NCBI RefSeq assembly: GCF_036226465.1
Contig: NZ_CP108476.1
Coordinates: 6,820,001-6,884,000, forward strand
Length of the DNA stretch: 64,000 nt
Reading direction: 5' to 3'
From: Kitasatospora sp. NBC_01250
GTDB taxonomy: Bacteria; Actinomycetota; Actinomycetes; Streptomycetales; Streptomycetaceae
Part shown: positions 49,461 through 58,324 of the stretch, in pieces
Layout: each line of letters begins with the position of its first letter
How positions within the stretch are numbered: the stretch's first letter is position 1
Translations under genes and position numbers: made by a program
Notes under the pieces: model-generated
The model's database searches: none
What the model saw: only the letters and a program-made list of their open reading frames with translations
Told to the model about the DNA's origin: nothing

Positions 49461-50332
49461 CCGCACCCCTGGCCCCCTGGGACCCGCAGGACGGGCGGGA
49501 CCGGCACCTCGATGCCGGCGCCTATGTGCTGGGCCTGCTCGGCGAGTTGGAGAAGGCCCGGTTCGAGGAGCACCTGCCCGGCTGCCCGCGGTGCACCGAG
49601 GAGATCGGCCGGCTGGGCGAACTGGGACCGCTGCTGGCGGAGTTCAGGGCGGACGGTGCGACCTTCGCGGAGCCGCTCGCCGAGCCGGCCGCGGACCGGG
49701 GCGCGCAGCCGGACGCGGAGTCGGCCGGCCGGCCGGCCGTGCTGCGGGCGGCCGGGGCGGTCATCCACCGGGCCGGGCCGGACGGATCGCGGGTGGCCGG
49801 CCCGAGCCCGCGGCTGCTGGACGCCGTGCTCGCCGAGGTGGCCGCGGCCGCCTCGGCCCGGCGCCGCAGCCGGGTGCGCCGCCGCTGGCTGGTGGCGGCG
49901 GTGGCCGCCGTCCTGACGCTCGGCGGCGTGGCCGCCGGGGCCACCGTGCTGGACCCGGGCACGCCGGCCCCCGTGCCCGCCGTCGCCGCGGTCAGCCACA
50001 CCGCCACCGGGGCGGACGGGATCAGCGCCACCGTCGGGGTGAGCGGGCAGCGCTGGGGCAGCGCGGTCACCCTGCGGCTGGCCGGGGTGAGCGGCCCGCG
50101 CAGCTGCTCGCTGGTGGCCGTCTCCGTCCAGGGCGGGCACCAGACGGTCAGCAGCTGGACCGTACCGGTCGCGGGCTACGGCACGCCGGGCGCACCGGCC
50201 GCGCCGACCGCTGCGGAGCTGCGGATCTCCGGCAGCACCGGCTACCAGCCCGGCGAGATCGGCCACTTCGAGGTGCGCGATCTGACGGACGGTCAGCTGC
50301 TGCTGCTGATCCCGGTGCTGCCGGGTGGCTGA
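49457..50332 (+). CDS. Zinc-binding anti-sigma factor with one transmembrane helix
   Basis: A 291-residue membrane anti-sigma factor. The N-terminal zinc-finger anti-sigma domain has 'RHLDAGAYVLGLLGELEKAR' and 'FEEHLPGCPRCTEEIGRLG' (H-x3-C-x2-C). A variable linker follows, then one helix 'WLVAAVAAVLTLGGVAAGAT' and an extracytoplasmic Ser/Thr/Val-rich domain ending 'LTDGQLLLLIPVLPGG'. It is expected to hold the ECF sigma factor at the membrane until an envelope signal arrives. Confidence 0.92.
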   Translation: MTAPLAPWDPQDGRDRHLDAGAYVLGLLGELEKARFEEHLPGCPRCTEEIGRLGELGPLLAEFRADGATFAEPLAEPAADRGAQPDAESAGRPAVLRAAGAVIHRAGPDGSRVAGPSPRLLDAVLAEVAAAASARRRSRVRRRWLVAAVAAVLTLGGVAAGATVLDPGTPAPVPAVAAVSHTATGADGISATVGVSGQRWGSAVTLRLAGVSGPRSCSLVAVSVQGGHQTVSSWTVPVAGYGTPGAPAAPTAAELRISGSTGYQPGEIGHFEVRDLTDGQLLLLIPVLPGG

Positions 50333-50373
50333 ACCGGGAGGAGTCCCCGGCCGGCCGCCCGGCAGCGGGCTGC

Positions 50374-53300
50374 TCAGCCCTCGCCGCCCTCCTCCAGGTC
50401 GCCCTCCGCCTCCAGGAAGGCCGCCTGCAGCTCGGCCAGCAGCTCCGGGTCGGGCGCCGCCCACAGTCCGCGCTCGGCCGCCTCCAGCAGCCGCTCGCTG
50501 ATCCCGTGCAGCGCCCAGGGGTTGGCCCCGGTGAGGAACTCGCGGTTGACCGGGTCGAGCACGTACTCCTGGGTGAGCCGCTCGTACATCCAGTCCGCCA
50601 CCACGCCGGTGGTCGCGTCGTAGCCGAACAGGTAGTCGACGGTGGCGGCCATCTCGAAGGCGCCCTTGTAGCCGTGCCGCCGCATCGCCTCCAGCCAGCG
50701 CGGGTTGACCACCCGGGCCCGGAAGACGCGGGCCGCCTCCTCGGTCAGGGTGCGGGTCTTCACCGTCTCCGGGCGGGTCGAGTCGCCGATGTAGGCGGCC
50801 GGTGCGCGGCCGGTCAGCGCGCGCACGGTGGCCACCATGCCGCCGTGGTACTGGAAGTAGTCGTCCGAGTCGGCGATGTCGTGCTCGCGGGTGTCGGTGT
50901 TCTTCGCCGCGACGGTGATCCGCTTGTAGGCGGTCTCCATCTCCTCGCGGGCCGGCCGCCCGTTCAGGTCGCGGCCGTAGGCGTAGCCGCCCCAGACCGT
51001 GTAGACCTCGGCGAGGTCGGCGTCGGTGCGCCAGTCCCGGCTGTCGATCAGCTGCAGCAGCCCGGCCCCGTAGGTGCCGGGGCGGGAGCCGAACACCCGC
51101 ACGGTGGCCCGGCGTTCGTCCCCGTGCTCGGCCAGGTCGGCCTGCACGTGGGCGCGGACGAAGTTGTCCTCGTCGGCCTCCTGCTGCGCCGCCGCCAGTC
51201 GCACCGCGTCGTCCAGCAGCGCGACCACGTGCGGGAAGGCGTCACGGAAGAAGCCCGAGATGCGCAGCGTCACATCCACGCGCGGGCGCCCGAGTTCGGC
51301 CAGCGGGATCGCCTCCAGGCCGGTGACCCGGCGCGAGGCGTCGTCCCAGACCGGCCGGATGCCCAGCAGTGCGAAGGCCTCGGCGATGTCGTCACCGGCG
51401 GTGCGCATCGCGCTGGTGCCCCAGAGCGAGAGCCCGACCGAGGGCGGGCAGGCGCCGTCGTTGTCGGCCCGGTAGCGGGCGACCAGCGACTCGGCGAGCG
51501 CCTGCCCGGTCTCCCAGGCGAGCCGGCTGGGCACCGCCTTGGGGTCCACCGAGTAGAAGTTGCGCCCGGTCGGCAGCACGTTGACCAGCCCGCGCAGTGG
51601 CGAACCGGAGGGCCCGGCCGGCACGAAACCGCCCTTCAGGGCGTGCACCACGGCGTCCAGCTCGTCGGTGGTGGCCGCCAGCCGCGGCACCACCTGGTGC
51701 GCGGCGAAGGCCAGCACCTCGGCGACGGCGCCCGGCAGTCCCTCGGCCACCCGCTCGACGGCCGCCGGGTCCCAGTCGGCCGCCTCCATCGCCTCGACCA
51801 GCTCGCGTGCCCTGGCCTCGGCGGCGTCGGTGGCGCCCAGCGTCAGCGCCGCCTCGTCCAGCCCGAGCGCCTCGCGCAGGCCGGGCAGCGCCGCGACGCC
51901 GCCCCAGATCTGACGGGCCCTCAGAATCGAGAGCACCAGGTTGACCCGGTCCTCGCCGCTGGGCGCCTGGCCCAACACGTGCAGGCCGTCCCGGATCTGA
52001 GCGTCCTTCACCTCGCAGAGCCAGCCGTCGACATGGAGCAGGAAGTCGTCGAAGCCGTCGTCCTCGGGCCGCTCGTCCAGGCCGAGGTCGTGGTCGAGGC
52101 GGGCCGCCTGGATCAGCGTCCAGATCTGGGCGCGGACGGCCGGCAGCTTGGCCGGGTCCATCGCGGCGATGTTGGCGTGCTCGTCCAGCAGTTGCTCCAG
52201 GCGCGCGATGTCGCCGTAGGAGTCGGCGCGGGCCATCGGCGGCACCAGGTGGTCGACCAGGGTGGCGTGCGCGCGGCGCTTGGCCTGGGTGCCCTCGCCC
52301 GGGTCGTTGACCAGGAACGGGTAGATCAGCGGCAGGTCGCCGAGCGCCGCGTCCGGGCCGCAGTCGGCCGACAGCGCGGCCGTCTTGCCGGGCAGCCACT
52401 CCAGGTTGCCGTGCTTGCCCAGGTGCACCAGGGCGTCGGCGCCGAAGCCGCCGTCGCTGCGGGCGGCCGCGATCCACCGGTAGGCGGCCAGGTAGTGGTG
52501 GCTCGGCGGCAGGTCGGGGTCGTGGTAGATCGCCACCGGGTTGGCGCCGAAGCCGCGCGGCGGCTGCACCAGCACCAGCAGGTTGCCGGCCCGCAGGCCC
52601 GCGAGCACGATGTCGCCCTCGGGGTTGCGGCTGCGGTCCACGTACAGCTCGCCGGGGGCCGGGCCCCAGTGCTCCTCGACCCGGGCGCGCAGCCCTTCGG
52701 GCAGCGTGGCGTACCAGCGGCGGTAGTCGGCGGCCGGGATCCGCACCGGGTTGCGGGCCAACTGGTCCTCGGTGAGCCAGTCCTGGTCGTAGCCGCCGGC
52801 CTCGATCAGCGCCTTGATCAGCGCGTCGCCCTCGTGCTCGCCCTCGGTCGGCTCCATGCCGGGCAGGCCCTCGCCCAGGTCCCAGCCCTCCTCGCGCAGC
52901 CGGCGCAGCAGCCGGGCCGCGCTGGCCGGGGTGTCCAGGCCCACCGCGTTGCCGACCCGGGCGTGCTTGGTCGGGTAGGCGGACAGCACCAGCGCCAACC
53001 GCCGCTCGGCGGCCGGGATGTGGCGCAGTCGCGCGTGGCGCACCGCGATCCCGGCCACCCGGGCGCAGCGCTCGGGGTCGGCGACGTAGACCGTCAGGCC
53101 GTCCTCGTCCAGCTCCTTGAAGGAGAACGGCACGGTGATCAGGCGCCCGTCGAACTCCGGCACGGCGACCTGGGTGGCGGTGTCCAGCGGCGAGAGGCCG
53201 TCGTCGCTGCCCTCCCAGGTCTCCCGCGACCAGGTCAGGCAGAGCGCCTGCAGAATTGGCCGGTCGAGCGCGGCCAGCGCGCCCGCGTCCCAGGCCTCCT

Positions 53301-54000
53301 CGTCGCCGCCGGCCGAGGCGTCGGCGGGCCGGGTGCCGCCGGCGGCCAGCACGGTGGTCACGATCGCGTCGGCCCGGCCGAGTTCGGCCAGCAGCTCGGC
53401 CGGTGCGCCGCGCAGCGAGGAGCAGTACAGCGGCTTGGCCACACCGCCCGCCTCCTCGATCGCGCCGCACAGCGCGTCCACGAAGCCGGTGTTGCCGCTC
53501 ATGTGGTGCGCGCGGTAGTAGAGGACGGCCACCGTCGGTCCGTCGGCGGCGGGCGCGGCGTGGCGGGGCGTGCGCTCCAGCGGGCCCCAGTCGGGCGCGG
53601 AGGCCGGCGCGGCGAAGCCGTGGCCGGTGAGCAGCACGGTGTCGGACAGGAAGGCGCCCAGCTCCGCCAGGTTGGCGGCGCCGCCGTGCGCGAGGTAGGC
53701 GTGCGCCTCGGCGGCCAGCCCGGCCGGCACCGTGGAGAGTTCCATCAGCTGCGCGTCCGGCGCCTGTTCACCGCTGAGCACGATCACCGGGCGCGGGCCG
53801 GCCAGCAGCGCGGTCAGGCCCTCCTCCCAGGCGCGGCGGCCACCGAGCAGGCGCACCACCACCAGGTCGGTGCCCTCCAGCAGCGCCGGCAGGTCGTCGG
53901 GGCCGAGCCGGGCCGGGTTGCCCAGGCGGTAGCCGACCGGGCCGGTGCTGGCGCGGGCGGAGAGCAGATCGGTGTCGGAGGTCGACAGGAGCAGGATCAC
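50374..54000 (-). CDS. cobN: Cobaltochelatase subunit CobN
   Basis: A 1208-residue protein, the normal length for CobN, the large subunit of the aerobic CobNST cobaltochelatase that inserts cobalt into hydrogenobyrinic acid a,c-diamide using ATP. Conserved tracts seen include 'YYRAHHMSGNTGFVDALCG', 'LIYPFLVNDPGEGTQAKRRA', 'ADALVHLGKHGNLEWLPGK', 'VGLSLWGTSAMRTAGDDIAE' and 'EFLTGANPWALHGISERLLE'. The GTG at 54000 follows GGGAGG; the open frame further upstream is riboswitch RNA. The C-terminus ends in a Glu-rich tail. Expression should be switched off by cobalamin through the leader. The other cob genes lie 4 kb to the right. Confidence 0.95.
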   Translation of the reverse strand: MILLLSTSDTDLLSARASTGPVGYRLGNPARLGPDDLPALLEGTDLVVVRLLGGRRAWEEGLTALLAGPRPVIVLSGEQAPDAQLMELSTVPAGLAAEAHAYLAHGGAANLAELGAFLSDTVLLTGHGFAAPASAPDWGPLERTPRHAAPAADGPTVAVLYYRAHHMSGNTGFVDALCGAIEEAGGVAKPLYCSSLRGAPAELLAELGRADAIVTTVLAAGGTRPADASAGGDEEAWDAGALAALDRPILQALCLTWSRETWEGSDDGLSPLDTATQVAVPEFDGRLITVPFSFKELDEDGLTVYVADPERCARVAGIAVRHARLRHIPAAERRLALVLSAYPTKHARVGNAVGLDTPASAARLLRRLREEGWDLGEGLPGMEPTEGEHEGDALIKALIEAGGYDQDWLTEDQLARNPVRIPAADYRRWYATLPEGLRARVEEHWGPAPGELYVDRSRNPEGDIVLAGLRAGNLLVLVQPPRGFGANPVAIYHDPDLPPSHHYLAAYRWIAAARSDGGFGADALVHLGKHGNLEWLPGKTAALSADCGPDAALGDLPLIYPFLVNDPGEGTQAKRRAHATLVDHLVPPMARADSYGDIARLEQLLDEHANIAAMDPAKLPAVRAQIWTLIQAARLDHDLGLDERPEDDGFDDFLLHVDGWLCEVKDAQIRDGLHVLGQAPSGEDRVNLVLSILRARQIWGGVAALPGLREALGLDEAALTLGATDAAEARARELVEAMEAADWDPAAVERVAEGLPGAVAEVLAFAAHQVVPRLAATTDELDAVVHALKGGFVPAGPSGSPLRGLVNVLPTGRNFYSVDPKAVPSRLAWETGQALAESLVARYRADNDGACPPSVGLSLWGTSAMRTAGDDIAEAFALLGIRPVWDDASRRVTGLEAIPLAELGRPRVDVTLRISGFFRDAFPHVVALLDDAVRLAAAQQEADEDNFVRAHVQADLAEHGDERRATVRVFGSRPGTYGAGLLQLIDSRDWRTDADLAEVYTVWGGYAYGRDLNGRPAREEMETAYKRITVAAKNTDTREHDIADSDDYFQYHGGMVATVRALTGRAPAAYIGDSTRPETVKTRTLTEEAARVFRARVVNPRWLEAMRRHGYKGAFEMAATVDYLFGYDATTGVVADWMYERLTQEYVLDPVNREFLTGANPWALHGISERLLEAAERGLWAAPDPELLAELQAAFLEAEGDLEEGGEG

Positions 54001-54054
54001 GCGGCGGCCCTCCCGCGGTGGTGGGCGGATACGGGCATGACGGTGCGCATAACG

Positions 54055-54262
54055 GCAGCCTTCCTCGGGGTCCGCGCCCCGTGGGGGATCCCCCGGCCCC
54101 AGACCGGGAGAGGTGGCGGGACGGCGGGGAGTTCCTGGCTCCCACGACCGGTGGTGGCTCGTGGTCACAGTGGCGGGACCGCACCGGCGTCGCACCGGTT
54201 TCCTCCCCCGGGGACCCGTCGGTGGGGCCCCTGTGCCGTCGCTGGCGTGCACCGGCCTGACG
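54055..54262 (-). ncRNA. Cobalamin riboswitch upstream of cobN
   Basis: In the RNA sense it has GGAGGAAACCGGTGCGA and then TCCCGCCACTGTGACC (complement of 54167-54177 and flanks), the core of the B12 aptamer. It is followed by GAGCCACC, GGGAGCCAGGAACTCC and a GC-rich stem before CGAGGAAGGCTGC. These match the conserved boxes of AdoCbl riboswitches. It ends about 55 bp before the cobN ribosome site, suiting control of translation or early termination. Limits are approximate. Confidence 0.93.
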
Positions 54263-54404
54263 GCCGGTCCGGCGTCATCCTAACGGGCGAGGTCAGGCGG
54301 CGCGGAGGGGTGAGCGGGGGCGCGGGCGCACATCGGTGGGGCCTGACACACCGCGCTGGCATGATCGCGCGGACAGGTTCCGACACGAATGAAGGATGAT
54401 GTTC

Positions 54405-55436
54405 ATGAGGCGATCATGGCGGGGGGCCGTCTGCGCCGCGGTGCTGGTGGCGACGGGGCTCGCGGTGGACCTTCCCGCGGCCGACGCGGCGGGTGCCGCC
54501 GGGCCGCGGCCGCTGGCCCTGGGGATCTACCCCGGCGGCTATGCGGGCGGCGGCTCGACCGACCCGGTGCCGGACGACGGGGCCAAGGTGGTCCGTGCGC
54601 TGGACCAACTGCACGGCGGCCCCGGTTTCCTGGTCCGCGAGTACGTCGGCTACGACGGGACGTCGACGGACGGCACGGACGCCCGCAAGTACTTCGGCTA
54701 CCTGGGCCACGGCCGCAAGCTGGACCTGGTGCTCGGCTACCCCGGGCACGGCACCCCGCTGGCGGGCTGGGAGACCTACGTCCGCAACGAGGTGCGCAAC
54801 GCCGGGCCGCACGCGGCCTCCATCTCGCTGGGCGTCGATGTCAACCTCGCCGCGGCCGCGGACCCCTCGGTGGTGCCCGCGGTGGTCGCCGGGGTCGAGG
54901 CGGCCAAGGACGAGGCGCGCCGACTTGGCCTGAAGAAGCTGCAGATCGGCTTCGACGAGGGCGCGTTCGGCCAGGCCGGGACGGCGTTCTGGCAGTCGCT
55001 GGCGACGACGGGCGGCGACCGGTTCCGCGACTCGATCGACTACGTCGGCCTCGAGCTCTACCCGGACGTCTTCCGCCCCTCACCCGGCGACCTGGGCGCG
55101 CAGGCGGTGAGCGCGATCGACGTGGTGCGCCGGCAGGAGATGCCGATCGCCGGGCTCTCGGACCGGGTGGCCATCCACGTGGCGGAGAACGGCTGGGACA
55201 CCCTCGCGCCGCGCACCGAGGCGCAGCAGAGCGCCGCGCTGACCTCGGAGCTGACCGCGATCAACGCCGACCGGGGCCGGTTGAACATCACCGCCTACGA
55301 GTACTTCGACCTGCGCGACGACAAGTCCGCCTCGGCCAACCTGTTCGACCACTTCGGGCTGCTCAACGACGACTACACCCCGAAGGCCGCCTTCTCGACC
55401 TACCGCGACCTGGTGCACAGGCTGCGCCGGGGCTAG
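54405..55436 (+). CDS. Secreted glycosidase-like TIM-barrel protein
   Basis: A 343-residue exported protein. The signal peptide is 'RGAVCAAVLVATGLAVDLPA'. The mature domain looks like a (beta/alpha)8 hydrolase: 'ALGIYPGGYAGGGSTDPV', 'SISLGVDVNLAAAAD', 'IDYVGLELYPDVFRPS' and 'RVAIHVAENGWDTLAPRT' with the usual strand-end E/D and 'TAYEYFDLRDDK' near the end. Glu and Asp in 'GLELYPDVF' and 'VAENGWDT' are the plausible catalytic pair. No exact glycoside-hydrolase family could be assigned. The ATG at 54405 is chosen because AAGGA lies 8 nt upstream. Confidence 0.72.
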   Translation: MRRSWRGAVCAAVLVATGLAVDLPAADAAGAAGPRPLALGIYPGGYAGGGSTDPVPDDGAKVVRALDQLHGGPGFLVREYVGYDGTSTDGTDARKYFGYLGHGRKLDLVLGYPGHGTPLAGWETYVRNEVRNAGPHAASISLGVDVNLAAAADPSVVPAVVAGVEAAKDEARRLGLKKLQIGFDEGAFGQAGTAFWQSLATTGGDRFRDSIDYVGLELYPDVFRPSPGDLGAQAVSAIDVVRRQEMPIAGLSDRVAIHVAENGWDTLAPRTEAQQSAALTSELTAINADRGRLNITAYEYFDLRDDKSASANLFDHFGLLNDDYTPKAAFSTYRDLVHRLRRG

Positions 55437-55585
55437 CCGGGTTGGTTTCCGGCCAAGTTGATGGTGTGTCCGTTCTGTGATGATCGACTGCTTCGGTTCC
55501 CACTAGGGTCACCTCATCTCCACAATGCGGCGCCGCACGGCCATCGTGCGGCGCCCGGTGGACCTGTCGATGGGACTGGTGGGAA

Positions 55586-56305
55586 GTGAACAGCAAGTAT
55601 CGCCGTTTTCTTGACCGTTCATGGGTGAGCCGTTCGTCGGTGGGCGGTTCGTCGGTGGGCGGTTCATCGGCGGCCGCGCTGCGGAGCCGGCTCGCCGGGG
55701 TGGTGGGCGCGGTCGCGCTGCTGGCGGCGTTCTTCACCGGCACCGCCGCCGTCGGCACCGCCAGCGCCGCTCCCGTCGCCGCGACCGCCCACCCGAGCGC
55801 CGCGCCCGCTGCCGCGCCCGCTGCCGCGCCCGCCGCCGCGCAGCGTGGCGCACGGCCCGCGACAGGCGGGTGGACCTGCGCCGGGACGCCCATCCCGGCA
55901 GGCTACGTCCTGGTCGGCTTCAACCGCAGCGGCTGCAACGGGGCCGGCTCGTGGGACCAGCAGCCGGTGCGGAACGGGATCTGGACCTGCGCGGGCTCGC
56001 CGATCATCTCCGGGTACGTCATCACCAACTACCTCTCCTCCGGCTGCAGCGGCATCGGCGCCTGGTACCACCAGCTCGCCAAGAGCGGCCTGTGGACCTG
56101 CGCGGGTTCGCCGATCGTGTCGGGCTACGTGACCACCAACTACAACCGCGCCGGCTGCAACGGCATCGGTGCCTGGGTCCAGATGACCGCCCAGGCCGGC
56201 CTGTGGACCTGCCCCGGCTCTCCGGTGCCGGCCGGTTTCCGCAGCACCACCTACAACGCGGGCGGCTGCGGCGGCCAGGGGGCCTGGCTCCTCCAGCGCC
56301 GCTGA
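55586..56305 (+). CDS. Secreted protein with four Trp/Cys repeats (paralogue of 8598-9215)
   Basis: A 239-residue exported protein. After a Ser-rich N-region ('SVGGSSVGGSSA') comes a hydrophobic signal core and an Ala/Pro-rich segment. Four ~43-residue repeats follow with W-T-C-A-G-[ST]-P-I-x-[SA]-G-Y-V and a closing Gly-Cys-x-G-x-G-[SA]-W ('IWTCAGSPIISGYVITNY', 'SGCSGIGAWYHQLAK'). The repeat arrangement and start (GTG, V-N-x-K-Y) match the gene at 8598-9215. The Ser-rich stretch comes from three GGTTCGTCGGTGGGC-like DNA repeats. Function unknown. Confidence 0.8.
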   Translation: MNSKYRRFLDRSWVSRSSVGGSSVGGSSAAALRSRLAGVVGAVALLAAFFTGTAAVGTASAAPVAATAHPSAAPAAAPAAAPAAAQRGARPATGGWTCAGTPIPAGYVLVGFNRSGCNGAGSWDQQPVRNGIWTCAGSPIISGYVITNYLSSGCSGIGAWYHQLAKSGLWTCAGSPIVSGYVTTNYNRAGCNGIGAWVQMTAQAGLWTCPGSPVPAGFRSTTYNAGGCGGQGAWLLQRR

Positions 56306-56310
56306 TCCCG

Positions 56311-56370
56311 CCCGAGCCCGTCCACCGAAGGCACCGCGCCCACCGCGCGGTGCCTTTCGGCGTGCTCGGG
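56311..56370 (+). terminator. Hairpin terminator of the secreted repeat-protein paralogue
   Basis: CCGAAGGCACCGCG pairs with CGCGGTGCCTTTCGG across one bulged base, flanked by CCCGAG/CTCGGG. The GAAGGCACCGCG core is shared with the terminator at 8521-8553 of the paralogous gene. Confidence 0.75.
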
Positions 56371-56499
56371 CGTGCTCCCACCCGGCGCCTGACCCCGAAC
56401 GCGACGTCCGAATGCCGCCGGACCGTCCGCCCGCAGAGCACCAGGATCGAGGTGCCGGCGAACTCCGGTGACCAGCAAGGACGAAGAGGAGAGCGGACG

Positions 56500-57243
56500 A
56501 TGACGGCAGTGCTCGACGGCAGGGCGGCCCTGGTGACCGGCGGCAGCCGGGGCATCGGTGCGGCGGTGGCGCTGCGGCTGGCCGCGGACGGCGCCGACGT
56601 GGCGCTGACCTACCGCAGCGGTGCGGAGCAGGCGGCGCAGCTGGTCGAGCGGATCAAGGCGCTGGGACGCCGGGCGCTGGCCGTCGAGGCCGACAGCGCG
56701 GACCCGGCGGCGGTGCGGGCGGCGGTGGAAGCAGCGGCGGCGGAGTTCGGGCGGCTCGACATCGTGGTCAACAACGCGGGCGTCGGCCTGGTGGGCCCGG
56801 TCGAGGCGGTGGCACTGGCGGACGTCGACCGGGTGCTCGCCGTCAACGTGCGGGCGCCCTTCCTCGTCGCCCAGGCGGCGGCCCGGCACCTCACCGAGGG
56901 CGGACGGATCATCAGCATCGGCAGCTGCATGGCCGAGCGGGCCGCGTTCGGCGGCGGTGCGCTGTACGCGATGAGCAAGACCGCGCTGACCGGGCTGACC
57001 ACGTCGCTGGCCCGCGAGCTCGGCCCCCGCGGGATCACCGTCAACCTGGTCCACCCTGGTCCGATCGACACTGACATGAACCCGGACGAGGGGCCGGCTG
57101 CCGATCTGCAGAAGGGCTTCACGGCCCTGGGCCGCTTCGGCCGGCCCGCCGAGGTGGCCGCGATGGTGGCGCACCTCGCGGGGGAGGGCGGGCGGTACGT
57201 CAGCGGCGCGGCCATCGCAGTGGACGGCGGCTTCGCGGCCTGA
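56500..57243 (+). CDS. Short-chain dehydrogenase/reductase (classical SDR)
   Basis: A 247-residue cytosolic SDR. The cofactor motif is 'VTGGSRGIGAAVALRLAADG', followed by 'DIVVNNAGVGLVGPVEA' (NNAG). The catalytic set is Ser in 'ISIGSCMAERAAFGG', then 'ALYAMSKTALTGLTTSLARE' (Y-x3-K). The tail is 'VNLVHPGPIDTDM' and 'GRYVSGAAIAVDGGFAA'. The Thr-x3-Gly-x-Gly and Arg at the end of strand 2 ('LTYRSGAEQAA') suggest NADP(H). Substrate unknown. The ATG follows AGAGGAG. Confidence 0.92.
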   Translation: MTAVLDGRAALVTGGSRGIGAAVALRLAADGADVALTYRSGAEQAAQLVERIKALGRRALAVEADSADPAAVRAAVEAAAAEFGRLDIVVNNAGVGLVGPVEAVALADVDRVLAVNVRAPFLVAQAAARHLTEGGRIISIGSCMAERAAFGGGALYAMSKTALTGLTTSLARELGPRGITVNLVHPGPIDTDMNPDEGPAADLQKGFTALGRFGRPAEVAAMVAHLAGEGGRYVSGAAIAVDGGFAA

Positions 57244-57316
57244 GCCGGCGGCCCTCGTCAGGCCTGTCCGGCCGAAGCGGTGCGGGCCGTTCGCCGGTGG
57301 CCTGCCCCGCTCCCCG

Positions 57317-57934
57317 TCACGGCTGGGCGCGGTGCAGGTCGCGGAGCAGGGCGATCTCGGCTCCGTGGTGCAGCAGTTCCTGGTTGACCCACCAGACGAC
57401 GTCGATGAACGCCTCCTCCGGGTCACCGCCGTGCGGGTAGCTGCACAGGCCCACCGTGTCGAGTGCTGCGTCGTCGGCGCCGGCCACCGCCGCCCGCCAG
57501 GCCGTGGCGCCGGTGCCGAAGTCGGCGATCGCGGTGGCGGCGTCGGCGGCGGCCCGGAAGTCGGCGTTGGTCAGGCGGTGGGTGCCGGCCGTGTGGTCCG
57601 CCCGCAGGGTCAGCATCTCGGTGAGGTGGTTCAGGCGCCAGGCGATGGTGGTGAACGGCGGTGGGACGGGGTGCGGGGAGGGGGCGGAGTCGCGGCCCCA
57701 GTCACCGGTGCCGAGCAGCAGCGCCGCGCCCGGGCCGGGGCCGTCCGTCCGCCGCCGCACCGACCAGCAGTTCGGCACCGGCTCCCAGAAGTACTCCTCG
57801 TCGGTCATCACCGGGACCGGGACGGCCACGCCGTTGCCGCTGTTCACGGTCGGGCCGGCCAGCCGTCCGCCGAGGCGCTCGCGGGCGAAGTCGAACTCCT
57901 CCAGCAGGGTGACGAGACGTGCGGGGGTGGTCAT
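57317..57934 (-). CDS. DinB-family (YfiT-like) protein
   Basis: A 205-residue four-helix protein of the DinB superfamily. The metal-site pattern is visible as 'TIAWRLNHLTEMLTLRADH' (His) and 'VVWWVNQELLHHGAEIALL' (His pair near the C-terminus). Members include mycothiol- or bacillithiol-dependent enzymes and proteins of unknown function. The N-terminal part is longer than the minimal domain and carries 'MTDEEYFWEPVPNCWSVRR', a typical DinB entry motif. The ATG follows CGGAGC. Confidence 0.85.
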   Translation of the reverse strand: MTTPARLVTLLEEFDFARERLGGRLAGPTVNSGNGVAVPVPVMTDEEYFWEPVPNCWSVRRRTDGPGPGAALLLGTGDWGRDSAPSPHPVPPPFTTIAWRLNHLTEMLTLRADHTAGTHRLTNADFRAAADAATAIADFGTGATAWRAAVAGADDAALDTVGLCSYPHGGDPEEAFIDVVWWVNQELLHHGAEIALLRDLHRAQP

Positions 57935-58324
57935 CGAACGCTCCGGGGTGGGTGATCTGCCGTGGCACAGTGCGGGGTTGAGCCTGCCACAGCAGCTGCC
58001 CGGGACGCGCGCGGTTTATCTGCCCGCCCCCCGGCCGGCATCGCGACAGCACCGAAGGGGGAGAACCGTGGCCGTCGGGGCGCGCACGCCGGCGGTCCCG
58101 GAGCCGATGGCGCACGCCGTGCCGCGCGAGGGGCTCCAGCGCGAGCCGGCGGTCGTGGGAGCGCGGACGGCTCCCGCCTCACCGGCCCACCCCCGCGGCC
58201 CGGCGCGAGGCCTGGACGGCCGTGGCGGACCCGGACTGACCGTCAGGGCGGCGGCGGGTTGGAGAGATGGATCACGCCCTTTGCGGGGCATACCTCCGGT
58301 CGGATCATCGGTATGCTCGCGCCC
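57935..58324. other. Non-coding stretch between the DinB-like gene and cobG
   Basis: About 390 bp. No riboswitch core, promoter pair or long hairpin is seen; in particular GCCACTG, the B12-aptamer box, is absent on the + strand. The cobG promoter presumably lies here but cannot be placed. A + strand GGGGGAGAACCGTG near 58060 resembles a ribosome site without a convincing gene after it. Confidence 0.4.

Noticed and set aside
57935..58324. Second cobalamin riboswitch before cobG
   Set aside because: The GCCACTG box and the GG(T)GNAANTCC-like core are absent in this stretch; only the region upstream of cobN has them.
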